Source: Tepidanaerobacter acetatoxydans_A (lineage in GTDB: Bacteria; Bacillota; Thermosediminibacteria; Thermosediminibacterales; Tepidanaerobacteraceae). From it: a DNA stretch of 40,579 nt. Shown here in pieces: positions 24,531 to 33,167 of this stretch (its first letter is position 1; every line of letters begins with the position of its first letter). The translations under genes were made by a program, and so were the position numbers. The DNA is taken from the NCBI GenBank assembly GCA_022840405.1, contig JALHJR010000016.1, positions 1 through 40,579 on the forward strand. The letters run 5' to 3'. Under the pieces are notes generated by a model, which saw only the letters and a list, made by a program, of their open reading frames with translations, made no database searches and had not been told where the DNA came from.

Positions 24531-24626
24531 AATGTTTATTGATAATATTTTAATCATTATATTTACTATAGAAGGAATTGCCGAATAAAAGTCGAATTTA
24601 AAACATATTAAATGTGGGGTGATATC

Positions 24627-25271
24627 ATGGATTATTTTTCAGAGGAAACTATGCTTATTTCCCATTGCGAGGACCTGATAAAAAAAATAAAGGACATTGT
24701 TTCGGCGAAAATTATAACAGGCCCTGATGGCAAAATATCAGAAATTCATGTCATATCAAAAACCGGCAGAAGCCCTAAGCAGATAGCAAGAGATGTAGAA
24801 TCAACACTGATAGCATTTCTGGGCTCTGAAATCGACCACAAAAAAATAAGTATTGCACAGATAAATGATGAAAAAAATGTGATGCAGCCGAGATTGAAAA
24901 TATCGAAAATCGCAACAAGCAAAACCCGTAATAATCTTGAAGTAAAGGTTTTACTTGCTGATCCCGAAGGAAAAATCATAGAAGGATCAGCAACAGGTTT
25001 GACATCACTTCAAAATCGCATGAGAACCACAGCTTGTGCTGCGTTAAATGCTGTGCGGCTTTTTTTGGCTGAGGACTTTGTGCTTTCATTAGATGATGTG
25101 TATATATATAGAATTGGCAACTATCAAGCCGTATCTGTTCTTCTTTTCCTTTCAATGAACGAAAAAGAAGAATATCTTTTAGGCAGTGCTTTAATTAAAC
25201 ACGACATCTATGAAGCTGTAGCAGCCGCAGTGTTAAGTGCTGTGAATAGAAGAATAGGCCTGCTGATTTAA
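24627..25271 (+). CDS. Conserved hypothetical protein
   Basis: About 214 residues, no function recognised. The N-terminal part has an alpha/beta segment 'AKIITGPDGKISEIHVISK' followed by 'RSPKQIARDVESTLIAFLG' and 'DHKKISIAQI'. This block looks conserved and resembles small nucleic-acid-binding or Asp23-like folds, but I cannot name a family. The C-terminal ~100 residues repeat a strand-helix pattern ('LEVKVLLADPEGKIIEGSAT' and 'AVSVLLFLSMNEKEEYLLGS'), suggesting two similar halves. ATG at 24627 follows GGGGTGAT. It lies between hpf and secA; its stop codon abuts the queA remnant. Confidence 0.65.
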   Translation: MDYFSEETMLISHCEDLIKKIKDIVSAKIITGPDGKISEIHVISKTGRSPKQIARDVESTLIAFLGSEIDHKKISIAQINDEKNVMQPRLKISKIATSKTRNNLEVKVLLADPEGKIIEGSATGLTSLQNRMRTTACAALNAVRLFLAEDFVLSLDDVYIYRIGNYQAVSVLLFLSMNEKEEYLLGSALIKHDIYEAVAAAVLSAVNRRIGLLI

Positions 25272-25273
25272 AT

Positions 25274-25476
25274 AACACCAACGACATATTTATCTATCCA
25301 GGCTATAACTTTAAAGCCGTAGACGGCCTTATAACCAACTTTCACCTTCCTAAATCTACCCCTATAATGCTTGTCAGTGCTTTCGCGGGAAGGGAAAAGA
25401 TTTTAAACGCGTACAAAGAGGCAGTAAATAAGCGATATAAGTTTTTTAGTTTGGTGATGCAATGTTAATCGTTTAG
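25274..25476 (+). pseudogene. queA: 3' remnant of queA (tRNA queuosine synthesis)
   Basis: Translation from 25274 gives 'DIFIYPGYNFKAVDGLITNF', 'HLPKSTPIMLVSAFAGRE', 'KILNAYKEAVNKRYKFFS', which is the C-terminal ~60 residues of S-adenosylmethionine:tRNA ribosyltransferase-isomerase. The rest of the gene (about 280 residues) is missing. A single base loss after 'FFS' shifts the frame: read +1, the sequence continues 'FGDAMLIV' and then stops at 25474-25476, exactly the family C-terminus. There is no start codon or ribosome site. It begins three bases after the stop of the preceding gene, marking a deletion junction. Confidence 0.8.
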
Positions 25477-25477
25477 T

Positions 25478-25696
25478 TTAGTATAAATCTGCAAGCTCAA
25501 TATTCAGGTAGGCAAGGTTTAAGCTTGTTTCCTCTATCACTCTTTCATCTGAAAGGTTATATAAATGCTGTAAGAAAAGCAGCTTACACATCATTTCCGG
25601 TTCTTTTGCGGGACGGCCAAACTCTTACAATAGCTGCCTTTTAGCAGTTCGTTGATAAAAGAAAAATCAACTACTGAATCTATCCTTTTAAGCCTT
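25478..25696 (-). pseudogene. IS1182-family transposase remnant, frameshifted
   Basis: On the minus strand one frame reads 'QRLKRIDSVVDFSFINELLK' and 'GSYC'. The next frame continues 'FGRPAKEPEMMCKLLFLQHL' and 'YNLSDERVIEETSLNLAYL', then a stop. Together they are the N-terminal DUF772-type part of an IS1182 (IS5-like superfamily) transposase, split by a frameshift near 25620. The catalytic DDE part is absent and no terminal inverted repeats are visible. It sits head-on to the queA remnant, consistent with IS-driven deletion followed by decay. Confidence 0.75.
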
Positions 25697-25698
25697 TG

Positions 25699-26286
25699 TC
25701 AGAACACCAACGTGTTTAACCGCCAGCCGGTGCCTTTCTCATATACAAACTCCATTGTTTCCTCACTGTAGGATAGTATATCGTCATCATCCATGCTGTG
25801 GGGTACAGTTGCTTCAACCTTGCACCTATTTCTAAAAGCAGTTATGTGATTGATTTTCGCATTTACATAATCAGCCAGGGTGCCCACATCACTTACCGGC
25901 CTGCGTATGCGGCCGTCTATTTCTTCAAAATTTAAATCCTTATAAATCTTTTCAGAAAGCTTGCTTGTGTACACTTCATTTAGCAGATTCAAAATTTTTT
26001 CTTTGGAGTTTATCCGCTCGTCCCTTACATACAGCCAATAGCTATCACCTTCCACTTTTAATTCCGGTGATTTACTGTTAAATGATGATTGAGCATTTAC
26101 TAAAGATAGGTATAGGGATTGTGATTTTGACATAAGTTCCTTAGCTTGTTCCTCGGAGATTTTATTCCTGCTTAAGGCAAAACCTCTATAAAGAACAAAT
26201 CCCAGTATGAGAATGATTAAGATAAATAAAAAAATAAAACGTTTTTTATATTCCATCATTGATACCCCATTGATATTTATATTCAT
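25699..26286 (-). CDS. IseA-like (DL-endopeptidase inhibitor family) membrane-anchored protein
   Basis: Up to 195 residues: an N-terminal membrane helix (FIFLFILIILILGFVLY), then an outside domain resembling IseA/YoeB. The resemblance covers 'ISEEQAKELMSKSQSLYLSL', 'KILNLLNEVYTSKLSEKIY', 'IDGRIRRPVSDVGTLADY' and the C-terminal 'TMEFVYEKGTGWRLN'. IseA of Bacillus inhibits cell-wall DL-endopeptidases. Start uncertain: ATG at 26286 has no good site; ATG at 26259 (residue 10) has GGGG at suitable spacing. It lies among gene debris, with its stop almost touching the transposase remnant, but the frame itself is intact. Confidence 0.5.
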   Translation of the reverse strand: MNININGVSMMEYKKRFIFLFILIILILGFVLYRGFALSRNKISEEQAKELMSKSQSLYLSLVNAQSSFNSKSPELKVEGDSYWLYVRDERINSKEKILNLLNEVYTSKLSEKIYKDLNFEEIDGRIRRPVSDVGTLADYVNAKINHITAFRNRCKVEATVPHSMDDDDILSYSEETMEFVYEKGTGWRLNTLVF

Positions 26287-26298
26287 TAAATAACTATG

Positions 26299-26640
26299 TC
26301 ACTTCTTTTTATATACAATTACTCTTTGAATTGATTTTCCACTATAGTAAGATAAGCTGCGTTGGCTGCCATTTTCATACCATTCAAACCCTATTATGAC
26401 TGGATTTTTATCTTCAAGAGCACCTACTGCAGTGAATAAGCAGGAACCGAAAGTTAAGAAGTTAAGCCTGACCCTGAACTATTCTGCACTTCTGGAATCA
26501 CCCTCTTTCCTCTGAATTTTCCTTTTTATTGTCGATGACACGAACCGGTTTATATGAGTCGGGTATAAAGCTCGGCAGGTATAATTCTTTTTTATTGGTC
26601 AGGCGCACTCGGGATTCGGTGCCTTCGTCCTAATCACTAT
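26299..26640 (-). pseudogene. Decayed coding debris downstream of the sigma-factor fusion
   Basis: Two shifted minus-strand stretches still read as protein. The first, nearer the sigma gene, is 'TNKKELYLPSFIPDSYKPVR', like the 'YLP.FIP.GY' segment of DUF4367-type proteins. The second is 'GALEDKNPVIIGFEWYENGS' then 'QRSLSYYSGKSIQRVIVYKK', ending at 26299. Stops and frameshifts separate them. This fills the gap between the IseA-like gene and the sigma fusion and probably derives from the lost anti-sigma-like partner. Confidence 0.45.
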
Positions 26641-27171
26641 CCTGGTGAATTCATCCTTAATGTCCAGATAAAAGTTCATCACCGGAACTCTGACGGCTTC
26701 AACCTTGGCTACCAGGAACCATGTAGCTATGATAAATACGGCTGCCGTTTTGCTCAGAATCCTACCATCGGAGTATTTTTGCGGCAATTTTGATATATTG
26801 CTTTTCATCAATTCCGCAGATTCTTCGGATATGACAAATTCCGGCGGTGCCATGTTGGTGTCAATTGGTTCAGTTGCCAATTCTTCCAGGGAAACGGCAT
26901 AATTTTTCTTTCGTCGGCGGTATATATCAATAGATGTGTTCTTAACAATAATAACGATTAGAGCTCTGGTTTTGTTAGAAAAAACATCATCGATTTTATG
27001 TAAATTTTTAATAATTTTCATGAAGGATTGCTGAACAGCATCTTCTGCCAAATCCACATTTTTCAAGATGGCATTTGCTATTTTAAACATAGATGCCTTA
27101 TAATTCTTGTAAAGCAGTTCAAATTTGCTGCTGTCAGCATTGCTGCCGCACATTGTCAAATATATAAGCAT
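26599..27171 (-). pseudogene. Sigma-70 family factor fused by deletion to a membrane protein fragment
   Basis: Residues 1-~130 are an ECF-like sigma factor: region 2 'YKASMFKIANAILKNVDLAE', 'DAVQQSFMKIIKNLHKI', then the linker up to 'SNISKLPQKYSD', the normal start of region 4. Instead of the region 4 helix-turn-helix the frame jumps to 'GRILSKTAAVFIIATWFLVA' followed by 'NFYLDIKDEFTRIVIR', a membrane helix and flank as in DUF4367-type proteins encoded next to such sigma factors. A 3' frameshift gives the stop. Without region 4 it cannot read a -35 box, so I call it inactive. Confidence 0.65.
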
Positions 27172-27316
27172 ATATACCAGTCCTCAATGATGTAGGTGAA
27201 TCGAATATATTTTCGAACAGTTAACTCTTATTTTATTGTATCATCTGCATATGGTTTACTCAATGAAAGTTTCATATGAGTTTTCAAAAAAATTATTTAC
27301 TGTTGATAGAAAAGGC

Positions 27317-27382
27317 CACGGCAAACGCATGAAGACATATTAGGATTGTTATGTTAGGATATTTTTTCATGCGTTTGCCGTG
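27317..27382. repeat. Long perfect inverted repeat upstream of secA
   Basis: CACGGCAAACGCATGA (27317-27332) and TCATGCGTTTGCCGTG (27367-27382) are perfect 16-base arms around a 34-base AT-rich loop. The loop contains two TTAGGAT copies 14 bases apart. No U-tract follows on the plus strand. The rest of the 27172-27497 gap holds the secA promoter and no gene. It could be a bidirectional terminator, a recombination site or a small mobile-element remnant. Confidence 0.7.
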
Positions 27383-27401
27383 TGTAAAAAGGCAGTATAA
27401 G

Positions 27402-27430
27402 ATGACACAAACAATAAAATGTAATATAAT
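27402..27430 (+). promoter_or_regulatory. Promoter of secA
   Basis: ATGACA (27402-27407), 17 bp, TATAAT (27425-27430), about 70 bases before the secA start; one mismatch from the sigma-A consensus. Confidence 0.6.
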
Positions 27431-27497
27431 TAATACTATGATTCAACTATAGAAAGTCAATTTTGACCGATGCTTTTAAGCAGATTGAGGTGGTAGT

Positions 27498-30008
27498 ATG
27501 TTAAATATACTTAATAAGATATTAGGTAACGGCAATGAAAAGGAAATCAAAAAACTTCAAAAAACGGTTGACGTGATTAATGCCTTGGAACCCTCCATCG
27601 AAAAGCTTTCCGACAGTGAACTTCGCAGTAAAACCGATGAGTTTAAAGAACGGCTTTCCGATGGGGAAACCCTGGATGACATCTTGTCGGAGGCATTTGC
27701 TGTGGTAAGAGAAGCATCCAAGAGAACGCTGAATATGAGGCCTTTTGACGTCCAGATTATGGGCGGCATTGTCCTCCATCAAGGTCGCATAGCCGAGATG
27801 AAGACAGGTGAAGGCAAAACATTAGTTGCTACAATGCCGGTGTATCTAAACGCTCTTACCGGACAAGGCGTCCATATAGTTACAGTTAACGATTATCTGG
27901 CAAAAAGAGACAGTGAATGGATGGGCAAGATATATAATTTTTTAGGGCTTGAGGTGGGCCTGATAGTTCATGATTTGGATTTTGAGGAGCGTAAAAAAGC
28001 TTATAATGCTGACATAACTTACGGTACCAACAATGAATTCGGCTTTGACTATCTGAGAGATAATATGGTACTCTACAAAGAGCATATGGTTCAACGACCT
28101 TTAAACTATGCCATCGTTGATGAAGTTGACAGTATACTCATTGACGAGGCTCGAACTCCGCTTATAATTTCAGGGCAGGCCGAAGAGTCTACGGATATAT
28201 ATTATAAATTTGCCCGATTTGTTCCCCGACTTGTGCCAGATGAAGATTATACGGTGGACGAAAAAGCTCACAGCGTCATGCCGACGGAGAAAGGAATCAA
28301 AAAAGCAGAAAGTTTTCTGGGCATTGAAAACCTGTATGACGAAGAAAATATGGAATTATTACATCATCTGCAACAAGCCTTGAAGGCACATGCACTAATG
28401 AAATTAGACAGGGATTATGTTGTAAAAGACGGACAGGTAATAATTGTTGACGAATTCACAGGCAGACTTATGTTCGGCCGAAGATACAGCGATGGTTTGC
28501 ACCAAGCCATTGAAGCAAAGGAAGGCGTCAAAGTAGAAAACGAGAGCAAGACATTAGCAACCATAACATTTCAGAATTATTTCCGCATGTATAAGAAACT
28601 TGCAGGCATGACAGGTACTGCAGCTACGGAGGAGGAGGAATTCCGCGGGATTTACGGCCTTGACGTAGTAGTTATACCTACGAATAAACCTATGATAAGA
28701 ACAGATTATCCTGATGCTGTCTATAAGACTGAAAAGGGTAAATTCAATGCTGTAGTGGAAGAAATCCAAGAATGTCATCGAAAAGGGCGCCCGGTACTTG
28801 TAGGCACAATTTCCATTGAGAAATCCGAACTTTTAAGCAGCATGCTGAAACGCAAGGGCATCCCCCATCAGGTATTAAATGCCAAGTATCATGAAAAGGA
28901 AGCGCAAATAATAGCACAGGCAGGGCAAAAGGGTGCTGTGACTATTGCGACCAATATGGCCGGCAGAGGTACCGATATAGTATTGGGAGAAGGAGTGGCC
29001 GAGCTGGGAGGCCTTCACATAATAGGCACCGAAAGACATGAATCCCGCAGAATTGATAACCAGCTTAGGGGTCGTTCGGGACGACAGGGAGATCCGGGTT
29101 CTTCAAGGTTTTATATATCTCTGGAAGATGATTTAATGCGGCTTTTCGGAGCAGATAATATAAAAGGCATAATGGATAAGTTAGGCTTAGAAGAGGATCA
29201 GCCTATTGAACATCCGCTTATAACAAAGTCTATCGAGAGTGCTCAAAAGAAGGTTGAAGCCCACAACTTTGATATAAGAAAACATGTTTTAGAATATGAT
29301 GATGTGATGAATACCCAGCGTGAAGTCATATATTCCCAGAGGCGGCATGTGCTTGAAAGTGAAAACCTAAAAGACAGTATAATGGAAATGATTGCCCAAG
29401 TTGTAGGCCGATTGATGGATATATATGCTTCAAAGGAAATTCATCCTGAGGAGTGGGATATAAGCGGTCTTTCAGAGTATTTGAAGGATATATTTCAAAT
29501 AAGCTGCGACATTGATGAGAGTAAACTTGAGGATATATCGAGGGAGGATATTTGCAGGATACTCACCGAAAAGGCTCAAGCTGCTTATGAGAAAAAGGAA
29601 GCTGAGCTCGGCAGTGATAACATGCGTGAACTGGAACGGTATATTATGCTCAAGACCGTTGACCAGAAATGGATGGATCATATTGATGCTATGGATCAGT
29701 TGCGAGAAGGCATAGGCCTTAGAGCATACGGCCAAAGAGATCCGGTGATAGAGTATAAATTCGAAGGTTATGAGATGTTTCAGGACATGATAAAAAATAT
29801 ACAGGAAGATACCTTGAGATATCTTTTCCGAGTTCGGATAAAGGCAGCTCCGGAAAGACGGGAAAAGACTTACAATATGTCCTATTCTCATAGTGAAACC
29901 GGAGAAAAATCTCAACCGATAAGGAAACAAAAGAAAATAGGCCGTAATGATCCTTGCCCCTGCGGCAGCGGCAAGAAATATAAAAAATGCTGCGGCAGAA
30001 CGGTTTAA
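27498..30008 (+). CDS. secA: Preprotein translocase ATPase SecA
   Basis: 836-residue motor that pushes unfolded preproteins through SecYEG. Walker A 'MKTGEGKTLVA' at about 101-111; Walker B 'AIVDEVDSILIDEARTPLI' near 205-225; preprotein cross-linking region; second nucleotide fold with 'TNMAGRGTDIVLGEGV'; arginine finger region 'GRSGRQGDPGSSRFYISLED'. The C-terminus has an intact zinc-binding SEC-C motif 'NDPCPCGSGKKYKKCC' for SecB or ribosome contact. ATG start with GAGGTGG upstream. prfB follows after 35 bases, the conserved Firmicutes order. Confidence 0.98.
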   Translation: MLNILNKILGNGNEKEIKKLQKTVDVINALEPSIEKLSDSELRSKTDEFKERLSDGETLDDILSEAFAVVREASKRTLNMRPFDVQIMGGIVLHQGRIAEMKTGEGKTLVATMPVYLNALTGQGVHIVTVNDYLAKRDSEWMGKIYNFLGLEVGLIVHDLDFEERKKAYNADITYGTNNEFGFDYLRDNMVLYKEHMVQRPLNYAIVDEVDSILIDEARTPLIISGQAEESTDIYYKFARFVPRLVPDEDYTVDEKAHSVMPTEKGIKKAESFLGIENLYDEENMELLHHLQQALKAHALMKLDRDYVVKDGQVIIVDEFTGRLMFGRRYSDGLHQAIEAKEGVKVENESKTLATITFQNYFRMYKKLAGMTGTAATEEEEFRGIYGLDVVVIPTNKPMIRTDYPDAVYKTEKGKFNAVVEEIQECHRKGRPVLVGTISIEKSELLSSMLKRKGIPHQVLNAKYHEKEAQIIAQAGQKGAVTIATNMAGRGTDIVLGEGVAELGGLHIIGTERHESRRIDNQLRGRSGRQGDPGSSRFYISLEDDLMRLFGADNIKGIMDKLGLEEDQPIEHPLITKSIESAQKKVEAHNFDIRKHVLEYDDVMNTQREVIYSQRRHVLESENLKDSIMEMIAQVVGRLMDIYASKEIHPEEWDISGLSEYLKDIFQISCDIDESKLEDISREDICRILTEKAQAAYEKKEAELGSDNMRELERYIMLKTVDQKWMDHIDAMDQLREGIGLRAYGQRDPVIEYKFEGYEMFQDMIKNIQEDTLRYLFRVRIKAAPERREKTYNMSYSHSETGEKSQPIRKQKKIGRNDPCPCGSGKKYKKCCGRTV

Positions 30009-30043
30009 AAGGAAAACAGATATTTAAGAAATGAGGGATAAAC

Positions 30044-31142
30044 ATGCTTGATGAATATAGAATTGAGATAGAGGCGGCAAAGCCTGTTTTAACTGAACTG
30101 AGGGATTCACTTTGAAATCGATAAAATTAAACTGGAGATAAATCAGTTAGAACAGAAGACATTTGCTGCAGATTTTTGGAACGATCAAGAATTGGCTCAG
30201 AAAACCTTGCAGCGGTTAAATGACCTCAAGGAAAAATTTGATAATTTCACATTACTTGAAAAAAAATATGATGATCTTTTGACCCTAATCGAGCTATGCA
30301 CCGAAACCGATGATGAAGAACTTCGAACGGAACTGCTTAATGAAATGAAGGACTTTAAAAAGCAGTTAGAAAAAATGAAATTACAAACCCTTCTTTCAGG
30401 CAAATATGATGGTAGAAATGCTATTCTTACTCTTCATGCGGGTGCGGGAGGTACCGAAGCCCAGGATTGGGTGAGTATGCTGCTTCGCATGTATACCCGG
30501 TGGGCTGAAGATAAGGGGTATAAGGTAAGCATACTTGATATGCTGCCGGGTGATGAAGCCGGAATAAAAAGTGCCGCCGTTTTAGTGGAGGGACCAAATG
30601 CTTACGGGTATTTAAAGTCGGAAAAGGGAGTGCACCGTTTAGTCAGGATTTCCCCATTTGATGCTGCTGGCAGGCGCCACACATCTTTTGCGTCGGTAGA
30701 TGTTATGCCTGAAATTGATGATGATATTGAAATAGACATTAAACCTGAAGACCTTAAAATAGATACTTTCCGATCAGGAGGAGCAGGAGGGCAGCATGTA
30801 AATAAAACCGAGTCGGCAGTCCGCATAACTCATATTCCAACCGGAACAGTAGTATCGTGCCAAAATGAGCGATCACAGCAAAGCAACCGCAATACGGCAA
30901 TGAAGATTTTGAGGGCGAAACTCTTTGACATTTATCAGGAAGAACAGCAAAAAGAACTTGATAAAATAAGGGGCAGCCAGAAAGAGATAGCATGGGGAAG
31001 TCAAATACGGTCATATATTTTTCATCCGTACAGCCTCGTCAAAGACCACAGAACCGATGTAGAAGTAGGCAATGTTCAAGCCGTAATGGACGGAGAACTG
31101 GATGAGTTTATAAACGCATATTTAAAATCAATAGCAAGGTAG
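30044..31142 (+). CDS. prfB: Peptide chain release factor 2, with programmed +1 frameshift
   Basis: RF2 releases finished proteins at UGA and UAA. The gene starts at ATG 30044 (site GAGGG). It encodes 23 codons ending '...ELRDSL', meets an in-frame TGA at 30113-30115, and after a +1 shift at CTT-T continues 'EIDKIKLEINQLEQKTF' to 31142. The total is 365 residues, the normal RF2 length. The slip site CTTTGA is preceded by AGGGA, the internal Shine-Dalgarno-like stimulator. Functional motifs: codon-reading tripeptide SPF in 'RISPFDAAGRRHTSF' and catalytic GGQ in 'RSGGAGGQHVNKTESAV'. Low RF2 raises frameshifting (autoregulation). Probably cotranscribed with secA. Confidence 0.97.
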
Positions 31143-31159
31143 ATATACGCTTGTTTATC

Positions 31160-31207
31160 AGGGAGTATCACAGCTGCTTTAAAATAGCTGCGATACTCCC
31201 TAATTTT
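31160..31207 (+). terminator. Terminator of secA-prfB
   Basis: AGGGAGTATC (31160-31169) pairs with GATACTCCCT (31192-31201), with an inner CAGCT/AGCTG stem, followed by AATTTT. Confidence 0.85.
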
Positions 31208-31209
31208 AA

Positions 31210-31236
31210 TTGACAAGTAAAACCTATGCGTATAAT
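31210..31236 (+). promoter_or_regulatory. Possible promoter for the ZIP gene
   Basis: Perfect TTGACA (31210-31215) and TATAAT (31231-31236) boxes, but with only 15 bp between them, which is short. The transcript leader to the gene at 31435 would be about 190 bases, with no structure I recognise. Confidence 0.4.
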
Positions 31237-31434
31237 ATAAAACAGAGGCTAAAACCAAATTGATGTTTACCTTGAAAGTTTATTGTAGTAAAAATATTGG
31301 GCATTATATATGATATGATTGATAGTAATAGTCAAAATCAGGGTATATAATTTCTGTTAATGCAGGCAAAATTTTGGTATCATAAACATAATCATTAAAA
31401 GAGAATTAATTTTAAAAAGCAGGTGTTCTATTTT

Positions 31435-32178
31435 ATGGAAGTGTTAAACATTACATTAAAAGGAACTTTAGCTGGTGTATTTGGAACGGGTTTGGGCGGA
31501 TTGCTGATTGTTTTACTCGGAAAGCCTAGAAAAACAGTTTTAAGCTCTGTTATTGCTTTATCCGGCGGGATAATGCTGTCAGTGGTGTTTTCTGATTTAC
31601 TTCCTGAAGCCATTAAAATGGGAGGCCCTTTTTCCGCCTTCATAGGTTTATTGATGGGTGTTGTATTTCTTTTGCTTTTGGATTTATACTTACCTCACTG
31701 CCACTTTCAAAGCGGAACAGATGGCGACTGTAAACAGGCTCGCTATATGCGCGCAAGCATTCTCATAGGTTTAGGTATAGCGATGCACAACTTTCCTGAG
31801 GGTTTAGCCATAGGAGCAGGATATGCTGCATCAGAGGAGTTGGGTTTATCATTGACGTTTATTATAGGCTTACAAAACGTACCGGAAGGTATGGCTATGG
31901 CAGGGCCTATGAAGGCCGGATTTTTGAGTAATCTCAGCATTTTACTGTGGACTGCATTAGCAGGTGTTCCTATGGGAATAGGAGCATTTTGCGGTGCCCT
32001 AGCAGGAGGAGTATCAAGCTTGATTCTATCTCTGTCTCTAGGCTTTGCGGCCGGGGCAATGCTTTATGTAGTTTTTGACGAGCTTCTGCCGGAAGCTGAT
32101 GAATTATCCAAGGGGCATTCAGCTACATTCGGAGCTATTTTAGGTATAATTATAGGTCTTATGGTTTCACTGTTTTAA
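31435..32178 (+). CDS. ZIP family metal transporter
   Basis: About 247 residues, eight predicted helices, a short His/Cys-containing loop ('LDLYLPHCHFQSGTDGDC'). The metal-binding helix motifs 'AMHNFPEGLAIGAGY' and 'GLQNVPEGMAMAGPM' match helices IV and V of ZIP proteins, with His and Glu ligands. It likely moves zinc or another divalent cation into the cytoplasm. ATG at 31435 with AGCAGGTG upstream; GTG at 31423 overlaps that site. It stands alone between terminators. Metal specificity is not visible. Confidence 0.88.
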   Translation: MEVLNITLKGTLAGVFGTGLGGLLIVLLGKPRKTVLSSVIALSGGIMLSVVFSDLLPEAIKMGGPFSAFIGLLMGVVFLLLLDLYLPHCHFQSGTDGDCKQARYMRASILIGLGIAMHNFPEGLAIGAGYAASEELGLSLTFIIGLQNVPEGMAMAGPMKAGFLSNLSILLWTALAGVPMGIGAFCGALAGGVSSLILSLSLGFAAGAMLYVVFDELLPEADELSKGHSATFGAILGIIIGLMVSLF

Positions 32179-32218
32179 GATATTTTATGCCAAGTTGTAT
32201 AATGTGATATAAGGCAAT

Positions 32219-32253
32219 GAAAGCGGGCGGTCGTTCGATGACTTCTCGCTTTT
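32219..32253 (+). terminator. Terminator after the ZIP gene
   Basis: AAAGCG/CGCTTT stem with partly paired interior, followed by TTTTGTTGTTT. Confidence 0.5.
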
Positions 32254-32393
32254 GTTGTTTGAGAGGGTATTTTTAAAATCAACTAAGAAGGAATCCGACA
32301 AAACACTGTAGAATTATAATTACATCTTAGTAAAAACAACGCATGCGAGTATTTAAAGTCGAGTTTGCTGTATCTGCGAAATGAGTTGAGTTT

Positions 32394-33110
32394 ATGAGCG
32401 AAAAGGAAATCATAACAAATTTTTTTTTAGATATACTGTTTCCCCAAAAACCTTATTGCCTGCTATGCGGTAATAAACTTGCAAATACTGAGTCGATAAT
32501 ATGTGAAAATTGTAAGAGCAAGATTGAGCCGCTTACCGGGTCATTATGCGGTAAATGCGGAAAGCCTTTAAAAACCGGGCTTCTTTTCTGCAACGACTGC
32601 CAAAACGAGCATCATGCTTTTGTGCAAGCCCGCTCTTATGGCCGATATGAAGGGACATTAAAACAATTGATTTATGAGTTTAAATATAATGGAAGGCAAG
32701 AACTGGCAGAAATTTTGGGTCAGATGATGTTTAGTCTTTTAAAGGAACTTTCATGGCCTGATTTTGACTACCTAGTTCCGCTTCCACTTCATGCAGCAAG
32801 ACAGAGGGAAAGAGGTTTCAATCAAGCATATTTACTGACGAAAGTTTTGGCTCGAAAAAGCAAGATACCGGTATTTAATGGCTTAAAAAGAGTAAAACCA
32901 ACTGAACATCAGACCTTTCTTGATAAATCTTTCCGAAGGAAAAATCTTGAAGGTGCCTTTAAAGTTGTAAAAAACAGTAAAATCCATGGTAAGACTGTGC
33001 TTTTGATAGATGATGTATATACTACAGGCGCTACTACCGGAGAGTGCTCTAAAAGCCTCCTTGAAGCCGGAGTTAAAGCTGTTTATGTAATGACTTGTGC
33101 AAGAGGATAA
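32394..33110 (+). CDS. comFC: ComF family phosphoribosyltransferase-like protein
   Basis: 238 residues. The N-terminal zinc finger region has four CxxC-type pairs ('CLLCGNK', 'CENCKSK', 'CGKCGKPL', 'CNDC') within the first ~70 residues. A phosphoribosyltransferase fold follows with the PRPP loop 'VLLIDDVYTTGATTGECSKS' near 203-220. In Bacillus comFC is needed for DNA uptake and lies directly upstream of yvyF-flgM, as here; comFA is missing in this window. In non-competent species ComF may serve DNA repair or helicase-linked uptake. ATG at 32394 has a weak ribosome site. Confidence 0.9.
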   Translation: MSEKEIITNFFLDILFPQKPYCLLCGNKLANTESIICENCKSKIEPLTGSLCGKCGKPLKTGLLFCNDCQNEHHAFVQARSYGRYEGTLKQLIYEFKYNGRQELAEILGQMMFSLLKELSWPDFDYLVPLPLHAARQRERGFNQAYLLTKVLARKSKIPVFNGLKRVKPTEHQTFLDKSFRRKNLEGAFKVVKNSKIHGKTVLLIDDVYTTGATTGECSKSLLEAGVKAVYVMTCARG

Positions 33111-33167
33111 AAGGCTAAAGAAAAAATACAAAGATTTCGAATATATATATAAAGGAGTGGAACCGAT

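Noticed and set aside
30192..31142. Separate start for prfB at TTG 30192
   Set aside because: The sequence upstream encodes the conserved RF2 N-terminus in two frames joined by the programmed +1 shift at 30110-30115; 30192 is only the first possible start codon after the shift.
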